From Puteibacter caeruleilacunae (GTDB lineage: Bacteria > Bacteroidota > Bacteroidia > Bacteroidales > Prolixibacteraceae), in the NCBI GenBank assembly GCA_005217565.1, contig SJCO01000017.1, forward strand, positions 62,001 to 126,000: 64,000 bases of DNA. The letters run 5' to 3'. A model generated the notes under the pieces. The model made no database searches. It was given only the letters and a program-made list of their open reading frames with translations, and was not told the origin of the DNA. Below are positions 1-7,084 of the stretch, piece by piece. A program made the position numbers and the translations under genes. Every line of letters begins with the position of its first letter. The first letter of the stretch is position 1.

Positions 1-282
1 GGTTTTATAACACTAGAGTTTCAAACAGGACCAGTTAAGATGAAGTCAACAACAAGAATTTCGAACAGAGAGGTTGGATCGGAGGATGAAATTGAAACAC
101 CAGCAGGTAAATTTAAGGCTTTTAAGATATCATCAGAAATAGAGAGTCAATTTAGTATGGTGAAGGTTCGAGCAAAAGAAGTGGCATGGTATGTTGAGGG
201 AATTGGAGCTGTAAAAACGGAGTCGTATTCAAAAAAAGGTAAGCTGATGGGAAGTACTGTATTGGCGAGTATAAAAAAATAG
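1..282 (+). CDS. Conserved hypothetical protein, DUF3108/TapB-like, 5' end cut off
   Basis: The reading frame is open from base 1, so the N-terminal part lies outside the window and the Met codon at 40 is probably internal. The visible 93 codons end with a pattern typical of small Bacteroidota secreted proteins of the DUF3108/TapB type: a 'TPAGKFKAFKI' strand, a 'VAWYVEGIGAVKTESY' strand and a 'GKLMGSTVLASIKK' end. Proteins of this kind are predicted periplasmic beta-rich proteins of unknown role. A stem-loop follows the gene, and an LpoB-like lipoprotein gene begins 115 bp downstream on the same strand, so the two may share a transcript. The family assignment rests on pattern memory only. 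Confidence 0.6.
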   Translation, partial: GFITLEFQTGPVKMKSTTRISNREVGSEDEIETPAGKFKAFKISSEIESQFSMVKVRAKEVAWYVEGIGAVKTESYSKKGKLMGSTVLASIKK

Positions 283-301
283 TTTCACATATTGAATTGG
301 C

Positions 302-330
302 ATGTTTATTGTTAAAAAGAAAATAAACAT
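302..330 (+). other. Small stem-loop after the first gene
   Basis: A 9-bp perfect inverted repeat (302-310 with 322-330) lies just before a stronger 12-bp stem-loop. AT-rich, with no T-run; possibly part of a composite terminator or an RNA-stabilising 3' end. Confidence 0.35.
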
Positions 331-334
331 TTGT

Positions 335-367
335 ACAAGGGAATCTTCAAAAAAGAGATTCCCTTGT
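335..367 (+). terminator. Stem-loop between the first gene and the lpoB-like gene
   Basis: A 12-bp perfect inverted repeat (335-346 with 356-367) has a 9-nt A-rich loop. It is followed by GATC rather than a T-run, so it may be a weak terminator, a processing site or a 3'-end stabiliser. A stem-loop with a very similar right arm (ending CCCTTGT) follows the next gene. Confidence 0.5.
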
Positions 368-397
368 GATCAAAATTAATATAAACAAGATTGCGAA

Positions 398-979
398 ATG
401 AGAAAAGTACAACTATTAGCCGTAGTAATTACAATGTTGTTTTTGGGATCATGTGCTCGTCAGGTGACTCGAATTTCAACAGATCAAATTGTAGACGTTA
501 GTGGACGATGGAATGATTCAGATTCACAATTGGCTGCTAATGCCTTAATTGAACAAGTATTGGGAGAAACCTGGATTGAGAATTTTAAGCAAGAGAATGG
601 GCGGAAGCCAGTTGTAATTGTGGGATTGGTTTATAACAAATCGCATGAGCATATTGATACGAATACTTATATCAAAGATATGGAACGAGCTTTCGTTCGA
701 AGCGGAAGAGTTCGATTAGTTCAGGCAGGCGAAAAACGAGAGGCATTAAGAAAGGAACGTGGCGATCAGAATGAATATGCTTCAAAAAGTAGTGCAAAGA
801 AATGGGGCTTGGAATTAGGAGCTGATTTTATGTTGCAAGGTGATATAAGCTCTGTTGTTGATGCTTATAAAAAGACCAAAGTAAATTATTACCAGGTAAA
901 CATGGAGCTTTCTAATCTTGAAACCAACGAGATTGTATGGATTGGAGAAAAGAAAATTAAAAAAGTCATTAAGAACTAA
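398..979 (+). CDS. LpoB-like penicillin-binding-protein activator lipoprotein
   Basis: 193 aa. The N terminus is a lipoprotein signal with lipobox LGSC (Cys19). The body matches the LpoB/YcfM pattern: 'PVVIVGLVYNKSHEHIDTNTYIKDMERAFVRSGRVRLV' is the strand-helix-strand where LpoB family members start their globular domain, and 'LGADFMLQGDI' and 'NLETNEIVWIGEKKIKK' are the later conserved strands. In enterobacteria LpoB is an outer-membrane lipoprotein that stimulates the synthase PBP1b. The role in Bacteroidota is inferred by homology only. The gene is followed by a COG3014-like lipoprotein gene, a pairing that suggests a shared envelope function. The start at 398 places the signal peptide correctly. 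Confidence 0.75.
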   Translation: MRKVQLLAVVITMLFLGSCARQVTRISTDQIVDVSGRWNDSDSQLAANALIEQVLGETWIENFKQENGRKPVVIVGLVYNKSHEHIDTNTYIKDMERAFVRSGRVRLVQAGEKREALRKERGDQNEYASKSSAKKWGLELGADFMLQGDISSVVDAYKKTKVNYYQVNMELSNLETNEIVWIGEKKIKKVIKN

Positions 980-993
980 TTTATAAAAAGTAT

Positions 994-1024
994 AAGGGAT
1001 GATCTTTTTAAAGAGTCATCCCTT
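994..1024 (+). terminator. Stem-loop between lpoB-like and COG3014-like genes
   Basis: A 9-bp inverted repeat (994-1002 with 1016-1024) is followed by TGTTATT. It resembles the stem-loop at 335-367 in its right arm (TCCCTTGT) and its position just after a stop codon. It is either a weak terminator or an intra-operon attenuator or stabiliser. Confidence 0.5.
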
Positions 1025-1053
1025 GTTATTCGTCAAGATTGATAGAAAGAGAT

Positions 1054-2460
1054 ATGGTTAAGCAGCTGAAGGCTTCTATTTTATTTATAATTATTGTCAT
1101 CCTTGTAAGTGGTTGTGCAAGCTACTATGATAAAAACATCCAGTTTAATAATTATTTTTCATCCGGCCAGATAGAGCAGGCGAAGGCAACTTTAATTGCG
1201 TCTGAAAAGAAGGTTAAACCTAAGGATCAACTCCTCTATAATCTAAATCAGGGAGTAGTTAACAGGATGACTAATAATTTCGAAGAGAGTATTGATTACT
1301 TTAATAAGGCTGATTTAATGGTTGAAGATTATCGGAAAGGATTTGGTACTGAAGCGTTGGCACTGATTTCTAATCCTATGATGCGACCATATAAGGCAGA
1401 GGATTTTGAGGGTATTATGATTCACTATTATCAGGCTCTTAACTACTTAGAGATTGGTAAATATGATGAGGCAATTGTTGAGTGTAAAAGGATTAATATT
1501 CAGTTGAATGCATTGAATGATAAGTATAAGGATCATAAGAATAAATACCAACAAGATGCTTTTGCCCATTTACTGATGGGATTAATATATGACGCCCAGA
1601 AAGATTATAATAATGCATTTATAGCCTATCGAAATGCACTAGAGGTGTATGAAAGTGATTATGCCAAAAACTTTGGTATTTTAGCTCCTATTCAGTTGAA
1701 AAAAGATTTGTTACGCAGTGCTGCACGAATTGGTTTTACACAGGAACTCCAAGAGTATGAAAACAAATTCGGAATGAAGTATGAAACTTCAGGGGCTGAA
1801 GATAGTGAGCTCGTTTTCTTTTGGCTTAATGGTGTAGGACCGGTGAAAGAAGAGTGGTCGGTGAATTTTAGCATGGTAGCAGGAGAGGCCGGCTGGGTTG
1901 TGTTTGAAAACGATGATTTAGGTTGGTCATTCCCGTTATATGTTGGAGATTTGGGGAGAGATGAACAACGTGGACTTGAAGATCTAAGCTTTGTGCGTGT
2001 TGCCTTTCCAAAGTTTGTAGAACGTATTCCTGTATTTCAACAAGCACAGGTGGAGTGTGACTCCTTAATCTATGATTTGGAAGTTGCACAGGATATCAAT
2101 GCTGTTGCATTTAAATCTCTTAAAGATAGAATGCTTAGAGAGATGGCGAATTCTTTACTGCGTTTGGCAGTGAAACAAGGAATGGAACATTTGGCTCGTA
2201 AAGAGAGCGATGGATTAGGATTTATTGTTAGTCTGGCTAATGCAATGACAGAAAAGGCAGACACTCGTAATTGGCAAACTTTACCTCATACAATTTTTTA
2301 TTCCCGGATACCTGTTGCTGCAGGAAAGGATCGTTTGAACTTATCAGTTTCAGGAGGACATGGAGTTGAAACATATGACATCCCAATTAATGTACAAAAG
2401 GGAGAAACGAGATTTATGAGTTTCCATAATCAGGAAAGTCAACCATTACCCAATCATTAG
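1054..2460 (+). CDS. COG3014-like TPR lipoprotein
   Basis: 468 aa from the ATG at 1054; a TTG start 15 bases earlier is possible but unlikely, since an AGAAAGAG purine stretch lies just before the ATG. The N terminus has a hydrophobic segment and lipobox VSGC (Cys21). Helical TPR-like repeats follow at about residues 30-230 ('YYQALNYLEIGKYDEAIVECKRI', 'FAHLLMGLIYDAQKDYNNAFIAYRNALEVY'). A C-terminal beta-rich domain ends in 'TFMSF'-like strands ('RFMSFHNQE'). This is the layout of uncharacterised COG3014 proteins, which are often found beside LpoB-like genes. The product is probably an outer-membrane-anchored periplasmic protein; its function is unknown. Confidence 0.65.
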   Translation: MVKQLKASILFIIIVILVSGCASYYDKNIQFNNYFSSGQIEQAKATLIASEKKVKPKDQLLYNLNQGVVNRMTNNFEESIDYFNKADLMVEDYRKGFGTEALALISNPMMRPYKAEDFEGIMIHYYQALNYLEIGKYDEAIVECKRINIQLNALNDKYKDHKNKYQQDAFAHLLMGLIYDAQKDYNNAFIAYRNALEVYESDYAKNFGILAPIQLKKDLLRSAARIGFTQELQEYENKFGMKYETSGAEDSELVFFWLNGVGPVKEEWSVNFSMVAGEAGWVVFENDDLGWSFPLYVGDLGRDEQRGLEDLSFVRVAFPKFVERIPVFQQAQVECDSLIYDLEVAQDINAVAFKSLKDRMLREMANSLLRLAVKQGMEHLARKESDGLGFIVSLANAMTEKADTRNWQTLPHTIFYSRIPVAAGKDRLNLSVSGGHGVETYDIPINVQKGETRFMSFHNQESQPLPNH

Positions 2461-2467
2461 AAAATTA

Positions 2468-2495
2468 AAAAGGCTATCGAATTCGATAGCCTTTT
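2468..2495. terminator. Bidirectional terminator between convergent genes
   Basis: A near-perfect palindrome has arms AAAAGGCTATCG and CGATAGCCTTTT flanking AATT. It gives an A-run before and a T-run after the stem on both strands. It sits between the convergent stop codons of the COG3014-like gene and the M16 protease gene. Confidence 0.85.
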
Positions 2496-2515
2496 CTTTC
2501 CAAGTAGAGAACAGT

Positions 2516-5338
2516 TTATTCAGCTTTTGGCCTGAAAGTAATTTCAACAAGGTTTGCACCTTTTACAAAGTCATTGGCCGCCTTCTGAATATCTTTTATC
2601 GTTACGTTATTAACAATATTTTCAAAATTTTCAGGAGCTGTTATATTTTCGTTATCAAAGTATAACGATCTTAGTGCTCCTAGCCAAAAACCATTCTGTT
2701 GTACGCTTTCTCCGCGTTGTTTCTTAAGGTTTTTAACTGCTTTATCAAGGTCGATCTGTGTAGGACCATTCTCAATAATTTGGTTAAGTTCCTTAAATAT
2801 AATGGTTTTCAAGTGATCTGCTTTCTCAGGATCACAATCAAATTTAGCAAATAATCCGAATTCTCCCTCAGGATAACGCGAAAGAGATGAAGAAACACCT
2901 ACTCCATAAGTACCTCCTTCTTTCTCACGTACTGATTCAATGTATCTTAAGTCAAGGATTTGCTTCAAAATTGTTGCGTAAATTTTTCCTTCAGTCGAAT
3001 AAGGTACCTTTTTCGACCAAGAGATGTTTACTGTAGCTTTAGGTACGCTTAGTTTAAGATAAATATCCTTTTTAGTATGTCCTTTTGGTGAGTCAACATG
3101 ATGGTCTACCCAGTCTTCCTTGCGATCTTTGTCTGTAAGAGCTCCAAGATATTTCTCCACAACAGGCTTAGCCTCTTCAACAGGAATATTTCCTACAAAA
3201 CAGAATGTAAAATCACTTGCGTCCTGGAAACGATCTTTATAAATCTTTTCCATTGTCTGCATGTTCACCTTCTTCAAGTACTCATTGTTCATAAGTAAAG
3301 TTCTCTCGTGGTGATCAGTAAGAATCATAGATAATGAGTCCTGCATGATCTTTTGAGGATTGTTTGACATGTTCTTAAGGAAGTTCTCATAACGTTGCAT
3401 TAATGCATTGAACGCTGTTTGGTCAAATCGCGGATTTTCGAAATACAGATAAATCAATTGCATCATTGTTTCGAAATCCTTAGGTGAACAAGATCCTGAA
3501 ATACCCTCAGTCAATTCTCCAATCTTAGGTGAAACACTAACATTTTTACCTGTAAGCATCTTTTGTAATGCAATAGCATCAAAGTCGCCAACACCAAATG
3601 TGCCGATGAAGTTGTTAGTCATACCTGCTGAATATAAATCTTCAACTTTGTATTGAGATTCTCCTCCACGACTGAAGGATGTAAACATCAACTGATCTTT
3701 ATTTAATTCAGAAAATTTGTATGCAACTTTTACACCATTGGCGAAAGTCCATTCTACTGCATTTAACTCTTTAATAGGTTTTTCTGATACTAGTTTTGAA
3801 GCAGGTAGTGCATCTTCAGCAAGTAATGAAGATCCTGCAGCTGCGTCAACATATGGTTCAACTTTAGAATTTTCAATCTTATTAATGATAGCAAAAGTCT
3901 CTTCTTTACTCAAGTGTTTTACTCCTTCTCCTTCTGCACCAGAGATGATAACAACTCGGTTATTAGGAGTAATGTATGAAGGAGCAAGCTTGTTCATCTC
4001 TTCTAAGGTTATCGTAGGTAGGATAGATTTTAAGAAATCCAATTCAAATTCGATACCCGGAGCAGGATCATTATCAATGTAATGCGACTTAAACTCACGA
4101 CAGAAAGAATCATGATTACGTTTATCTCTACGCTTATATGCAGTTTCAATGCTATTTAACAGATTCACTTTTGCTCTGTCTAACTCAGACTGAGTAAAAC
4201 CATGTTGTCTAAGTCTTTCTGACTCCGTCATGATGGCTGTAAGTGCAGTTGCCTCATTTTTCGAGTCGCATCGTGTGGAGATACTATAGGCATCTTTGAA
4301 GCGACCCATAAAGCCTCCATTAGAGATACTTCCGCTGATAAAAGGTGGATTTTCTTTCTGAAGCAATTCATTGATGCGCTGTCCCATCATGCTGTTAAAT
4401 AGATTGTTACGGTAAATTGAACGTAAATAGTCCATATTCTTTGCTTCAGGAACAACCGCATCTCTTTTTATCATGATTGATATATCAGAAGTTGTTGCTT
4501 CAGGATCGGTTGAAACAGTGAAGATTGGTTCTTCATTGTCAGGGATATTATAATACTCTCTTTTCTTAGGATTGTCAACTGCTGGAATTTTAGAGAAAAG
4601 ATTTTTTACTTTAGTCTCCATCTCATCTGCATCGAAATCACCAACAATGGCTATTGCTTGAAGGTCGGTTCTATACCAATCATGATAGAAGTCACGAATT
4701 GTGTTGTATTTGAAGTTGTCAATAACATCAAGACTACCAATTACGTCACGTTCGGCATACTTAGAGCCTTTGAACATATAAGGTTGTGACTTTTTGAACA
4801 GTCTAAAACCAGCAACTCTTCTAGTTCTCCACTCTTCGTGAATAACCCCACGCTCATTGTCAATCTCTTCGTCTGTAAGAAGAAGGTAATTTGACCAGTC
4901 ATTCAATACCAATAAACAAGAGTCAAGTAGGGATGCTTGTGTGGTAGGTACATTTGATAGGTTGTAAACGGTTTCATCAAAAGAAGTATAAGCATTGATA
5001 TTACGACCAAAAGCTACACCATGTTTCTCAAGAAAGTTAATGATCCCTTTTCCTGGGAAATGTTTTGTTCCATTGAAGGCCATATGCTCTAAGAAGTGTG
5101 CAAGACCATTCTGGTCATCGTTTTCAAGCATGGCTCCTACATTTTGAATAATGTAAAAGCTGGCACGTTCTTTGGGTTCTTCGTTGTGTCTGATGTAATA
5201 AGTTAATCCGTTCTCTAATTTACCGTATCTAACTTGTGGATCAAGTTTAACGGGAGCATTTGGGTCGAACTGAGCATGCGCGTTACCGATGCTAAGAAGG
5301 AATAACCCAACTGCTAGAAATGAAAATAGTCTTCTCAT
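2516..5338 (-). CDS. M16 family zinc metallopeptidase (insulinase/PqqL-like)
   Basis: 940 aa with a Sec signal peptide ending near AHAQ (residue 22). The inverted zinc motif HFLEH (His81, Glu84, His85) is followed about 75 residues later by the downstream Glu region 'EIDNERGVIHEEW', the usual M16 metal-binding set. The length fits two M16 halves in one chain: an active N-terminal half and an inactive C-terminal half carrying the R/Y-type motif near 'GGTYGVGVSSSLSRYPEG'. Bacteroidota proteins of this kind are periplasmic or outer-membrane-associated oligopeptidases. The gene is monocistronic, convergent with the COG3014-like gene and divergent from surE. Confidence 0.9.
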   Translation of the reverse strand: MRRLFSFLAVGLFLLSIGNAHAQFDPNAPVKLDPQVRYGKLENGLTYYIRHNEEPKERASFYIIQNVGAMLENDDQNGLAHFLEHMAFNGTKHFPGKGIINFLEKHGVAFGRNINAYTSFDETVYNLSNVPTTQASLLDSCLLVLNDWSNYLLLTDEEIDNERGVIHEEWRTRRVAGFRLFKKSQPYMFKGSKYAERDVIGSLDVIDNFKYNTIRDFYHDWYRTDLQAIAIVGDFDADEMETKVKNLFSKIPAVDNPKKREYYNIPDNEEPIFTVSTDPEATTSDISIMIKRDAVVPEAKNMDYLRSIYRNNLFNSMMGQRINELLQKENPPFISGSISNGGFMGRFKDAYSISTRCDSKNEATALTAIMTESERLRQHGFTQSELDRAKVNLLNSIETAYKRRDKRNHDSFCREFKSHYIDNDPAPGIEFELDFLKSILPTITLEEMNKLAPSYITPNNRVVIISGAEGEGVKHLSKEETFAIINKIENSKVEPYVDAAAGSSLLAEDALPASKLVSEKPIKELNAVEWTFANGVKVAYKFSELNKDQLMFTSFSRGGESQYKVEDLYSAGMTNNFIGTFGVGDFDAIALQKMLTGKNVSVSPKIGELTEGISGSCSPKDFETMMQLIYLYFENPRFDQTAFNALMQRYENFLKNMSNNPQKIMQDSLSMILTDHHERTLLMNNEYLKKVNMQTMEKIYKDRFQDASDFTFCFVGNIPVEEAKPVVEKYLGALTDKDRKEDWVDHHVDSPKGHTKKDIYLKLSVPKATVNISWSKKVPYSTEGKIYATILKQILDLRYIESVREKEGGTYGVGVSSSLSRYPEGEFGLFAKFDCDPEKADHLKTIIFKELNQIIENGPTQIDLDKAVKNLKKQRGESVQQNGFWLGALRSLYFDNENITAPENFENIVNNVTIKDIQKAANDFVKGANLVEITFRPKAE

Positions 5339-5629
5339 TGTGTTAAGTTTTTAAATGGTGTGTTATCGTAATCATTCTATTTGATATTCGAACCTATTGG
5401 TGTGAAGAAGGGAGAATGAATTACAGTCAAATTTAATTAAAATTTCGGGAAACCAATAAAATGTTTATTTATAGCCGTTTCTGTTGATTTATTTGCAATT
5501 AAACAAATCAAAAATATTTTGGTTTAGATACTAAAGAATCAAAATGATTTAAATAAATGTTTTTGAATAAGGAATACGCTATATTTGTTAAAATAAAGGG
5601 GAATAGAAGAAGCATAAAGACATTAGATT
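5339..5629. other. Intergenic region between the M16 gene and the surE leader
   Basis: AT-rich spacer with no open reading frame of note. It holds the putative leftward promoter at 5428-5456. The rightward promoter for surE should also lie here: TATATTTG at 5580-5587 is a possible -7 box, but the nearest TTTG is only 14 nt upstream, so it is not a clean match. Confidence 0.5.
5428..5456 (-). promoter_or_regulatory. Putative primary-sigma promoter for the M16 protease gene
   Basis: Read on the minus strand: ATTG, an 18-nt spacer, then TAAATTTG. This fits the Bacteroidota -33/-7 pattern (TTTG-N19-TAnnTTTG) with one mismatch in the -33 box. It would give a leader of about 80 nt. Confidence 0.4.
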
Positions 5630-5759
5630 ATGAAACGAACATGAGTTTTAACATTCTGAAGTACGTATAAATTATCGCATGTGCGTTGATACGAGAATGA
5701 TTAAAAATTCATCAAAAGTTCCATCTTATGCAATTGGTAATAATAAATTTAATAAGATG
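5630..5759 (+). promoter_or_regulatory. Structured leader repeat, copy A (surE leader)
   Basis: First of three related leaders. It begins with the mini-ORF ATGAAACGAACATGA. Arms that can pair: GAAC/GTTC (5637-5640 with 5717-5720), ATGAG/TTCAT (5641-5645 with 5708-5712) and CATTCT/AGAATG (5652-5657 with 5694-5699). A separate 3' hairpin pairs CATCTTAT (5722-5729) with ATAAGATG (5752-5759), so all three bases of the surE ATG at 5757 are base-paired. It differs from copies B and C by about 24 extra bases in the apical loop. The frame is open back to 5679, but that is an extension through the leader, not the gene start. Confidence 0.5.
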
Positions 5760-6551
5760 AATATAAATAACCATCGCCCAAAAATATTAGTGACCAACGA
5801 TGACGGAGTTAGGGCAAAGGGCATAAAGATACTTACTGAGATAGCAAAGGAATTTGGAGACATTACAGTTGTTGCTCCTGATGGACCTCGATCGGGTATG
5901 TCAAATGCTATTACTGTTCAGGATCCTATTCGTTTGAAATTAGTTCATGAAGAAGAAGGATTAAGGGTATATAGATGTAGTGGAACACCTGTGGATTGTG
6001 TAAAGCTGGCTTTGAACCAGTTGTATGATGAGCGTCCTGATTTTGTGCTTTCCGGGATTAATCACGGGCCAAATTCATCTATTAGTCTGTTGTATTCAGG
6101 AACTATGGGGGCTGCTATTGAGGGGTGTTTACACAATATTGTTTCTGCAGGATTTTCATTATGTAGCTATTCTTCGGATGCAGATTTCTCACAAGCGAAG
6201 CCATTTGTTCGCAAGGTACTGGCAGAGTTGATCTCTAATGGCTTACCACAGGGTGTGTGTCTGAATGTTAATATTCCAGAAGGAGAACCAGTTGGGATAA
6301 AGGTCTGTCGACAAGGAAAAGGTTTGTGGGTTGAAGAATTTCAGAAACGACAAGATCCTGTTGGGCGAGATTATTATTGGCTGACTGGTTACTATGAGAA
6401 CCATGAACCTGGTGCAGAAGATTCAGATATTCATGCTTTAGACAATAAGTATGTTTCAGTTGTGCCTGTTACAGTAGACATGACATCATATGAAATGCTT
6501 GATAAGTTGAATGGATGGAGTTTAAATAATGTCGAAGTTAAAAAGATTTAA
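5757..6551 (+). CDS. surE: 5'/3'-nucleotidase SurE
   Basis: 264 aa from the ATG at 5757. This start puts the family's N-terminal strand and metal-binding 'ILVTNDDG' (Asp15, Asp16) at the normal position; starting at 5679 would add 26 residues of leader-derived sequence. Other conserved motifs are 'GPRSGMSNAIT', 'CSGTPVDCVKLAL' and 'LSGINHGPN' (Asn and Ser region of the active site). SurE proteins are divalent-metal-dependent nucleoside monophosphate phosphatases. The gene overlaps the next ORF by 23 bases, and lpxB and gldFG follow, so it heads a probable operon. Its start codon lies at the end of leader copy A, which suggests control of translation initiation. Confidence 0.95.
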   Translation: MNINNHRPKILVTNDDGVRAKGIKILTEIAKEFGDITVVAPDGPRSGMSNAITVQDPIRLKLVHEEEGLRVYRCSGTPVDCVKLALNQLYDERPDFVLSGINHGPNSSISLLYSGTMGAAIEGCLHNIVSAGFSLCSYSSDADFSQAKPFVRKVLAELISNGLPQGVCLNVNIPEGEPVGIKVCRQGKGLWVEEFQKRQDPVGRDYYWLTGYYENHEPGAEDSDIHALDNKYVSVVPVTVDMTSYEMLDKLNGWSLNNVEVKKI

Positions 6552-6828
6552 TAAAGGGTGGTATGGTGTAATTGGAGGAATTGTTTTTCCTTTAATTATA
6601 CTGATAAGCGTTTCCCAAACAAAATCTCTGGATTTATCGCTGTCGGAATTAAATTTTAGCACTTGGAGGTATGGTATGATAATAAAAGTCCTTAGCCTTT
6701 GTGTGCTGTCGAACCTCATTTTATTCTATTGGGGATTAAAAACTGACCGATTAATATTCTCGAGAGGGGTGTTGTTAGCAACATTTATTTATGCTTTTAT
6801 AGCGCTTTGTTATCGTATTTTGGGATGA
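6529..6828 (+). CDS. Small inner-membrane protein between surE and lpxB
   Basis: 99 aa, starting inside surE (23-base overlap), which suggests translational coupling. About three hydrophobic segments are visible (near residues 11-29, 50-67 and 76-95), with a basic N terminus 'MSKLKRFNKGW'. I do not recognise a named family. The position between surE and lpxB is consistent with an envelope role, but nothing in the sequence shows its function. Confidence 0.7.
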   Translation: MSKLKRFNKGWYGVIGGIVFPLIILISVSQTKSLDLSLSELNFSTWRYGMIIKVLSLCVLSNLILFYWGLKTDRLIFSRGVLLATFIYAFIALCYRILG

Positions 6829-6874
6829 TAAACCAATTGATCTAACAATCTTATAATCCAGCAATCGTTATAAA

Positions 6875-6980
6875 TTGAAAGGAACATGAATTTTCATTAT
6901 TTCTTAATTGCACTAGAGAATGAAAATTCAGAGAGAGTTCTGTCTTATCCGATTGGAACAATAATAAATAGAGTAAGATG
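6875..6980 (+). promoter_or_regulatory. Structured leader repeat, copy B
   Basis: Second copy, directly upstream of copy C with a 103-nt period. It begins TTGAAAGGAACATGA. TGAATTTTCATT (6887-6898) is perfectly complementary to AATGAAAATTCA (6919-6930), 12 bp. GAAC (6882-6885) can pair with GTTC (6937-6940). The 3' hairpin TCTTA/TAAGA (6943-6947 with 6974-6978), extended by G-T pairs, reaches the ATG at 6978. Arm sequences differ from copies A and C but the pairing pattern is kept. Bases 6845-6880 weakly resemble the 3' part of a further decayed copy. Confidence 0.5.
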
Positions 6981-6981
6981 A
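6886..6981 (+). CDS. Possible 31-codon leader ORF in copy B
   Basis: ATG at 6886 preceded by AAAGGAAC, then 31 codons with stop TGA at 6979-6981. The stop overlaps the ATG at 6978 (ATGA), which opens a 4-codon mini-ORF (MKGT). It has the same total length (96 nt) as the ORF in copy C, but the predicted peptides share only about 10 of 31 residues, and the alignment needs compensating 2-nt indels. Translation is unproven; it may be fortuitous within a structured RNA. Confidence 0.3.
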   Translation: MNFHYFLIALENENSERVLSYPIGTIINRVR

Positions 6982-7083
6982 AAGGAACATGAATTTTGAC
7001 ATTCTAAGTTACGCACACGAGAATGGTTATATTCATGTAGAGTTCCATCTTATGCAATTGGAAATAATAAATACAATAAGATG
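6978..7083 (+). promoter_or_regulatory. Structured leader repeat, copy C (lpxB leader)
   Basis: Third copy, ending on the lpxB start codon. It begins ATGAAAGGAACATGA. Pairing arms: GGAAC (6984-6988) with GTTCC (7042-7046), ATGAAT (6989-6994) with ATTCAT (7031-7036), CATTCT (7000-7005) with AGAATG (7020-7025). The 3' hairpin CATCTTAT (7046-7053) with ATAAGATG (7076-7083) buries the lpxB ATG at 7081 in an 8-bp helix. About 55 bases at the 3' end are nearly identical to copy A, although the two are separated by surE and the small membrane gene. Confidence 0.55.
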
Positions 7084-7084
7084 A
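6989..7084 (+). CDS. Possible 31-codon leader ORF in copy C, overlapping lpxB
   Basis: ATG at 6989 preceded by AAAGGAAC; 31 codons; stop TGA at 7082-7084 overlaps the lpxB start as ATGA. If translated, a ribosome terminating here would open the start-codon hairpin and could re-initiate on lpxB. Copy A has no full-length equivalent: its ORF from 5641 stops after nine codons. Confidence 0.3.
   Translation: MNFDILSYAHENGYIHVEFHLMQLEIINTIR

Noticed and set aside
1039-1053. TTG start for the COG3014-like lipoprotein
   Set aside because: The ATG at 1054 has a purine-rich stretch in front and gives a normal lipoprotein signal length.
5679-5756. N-terminal extension of SurE by 26 residues
   Set aside because: The extra codons fall in leader copy A; the same DNA sequence precedes lpxB, whose start is certain, and SurE proteins begin near the ILVTNDDG motif.
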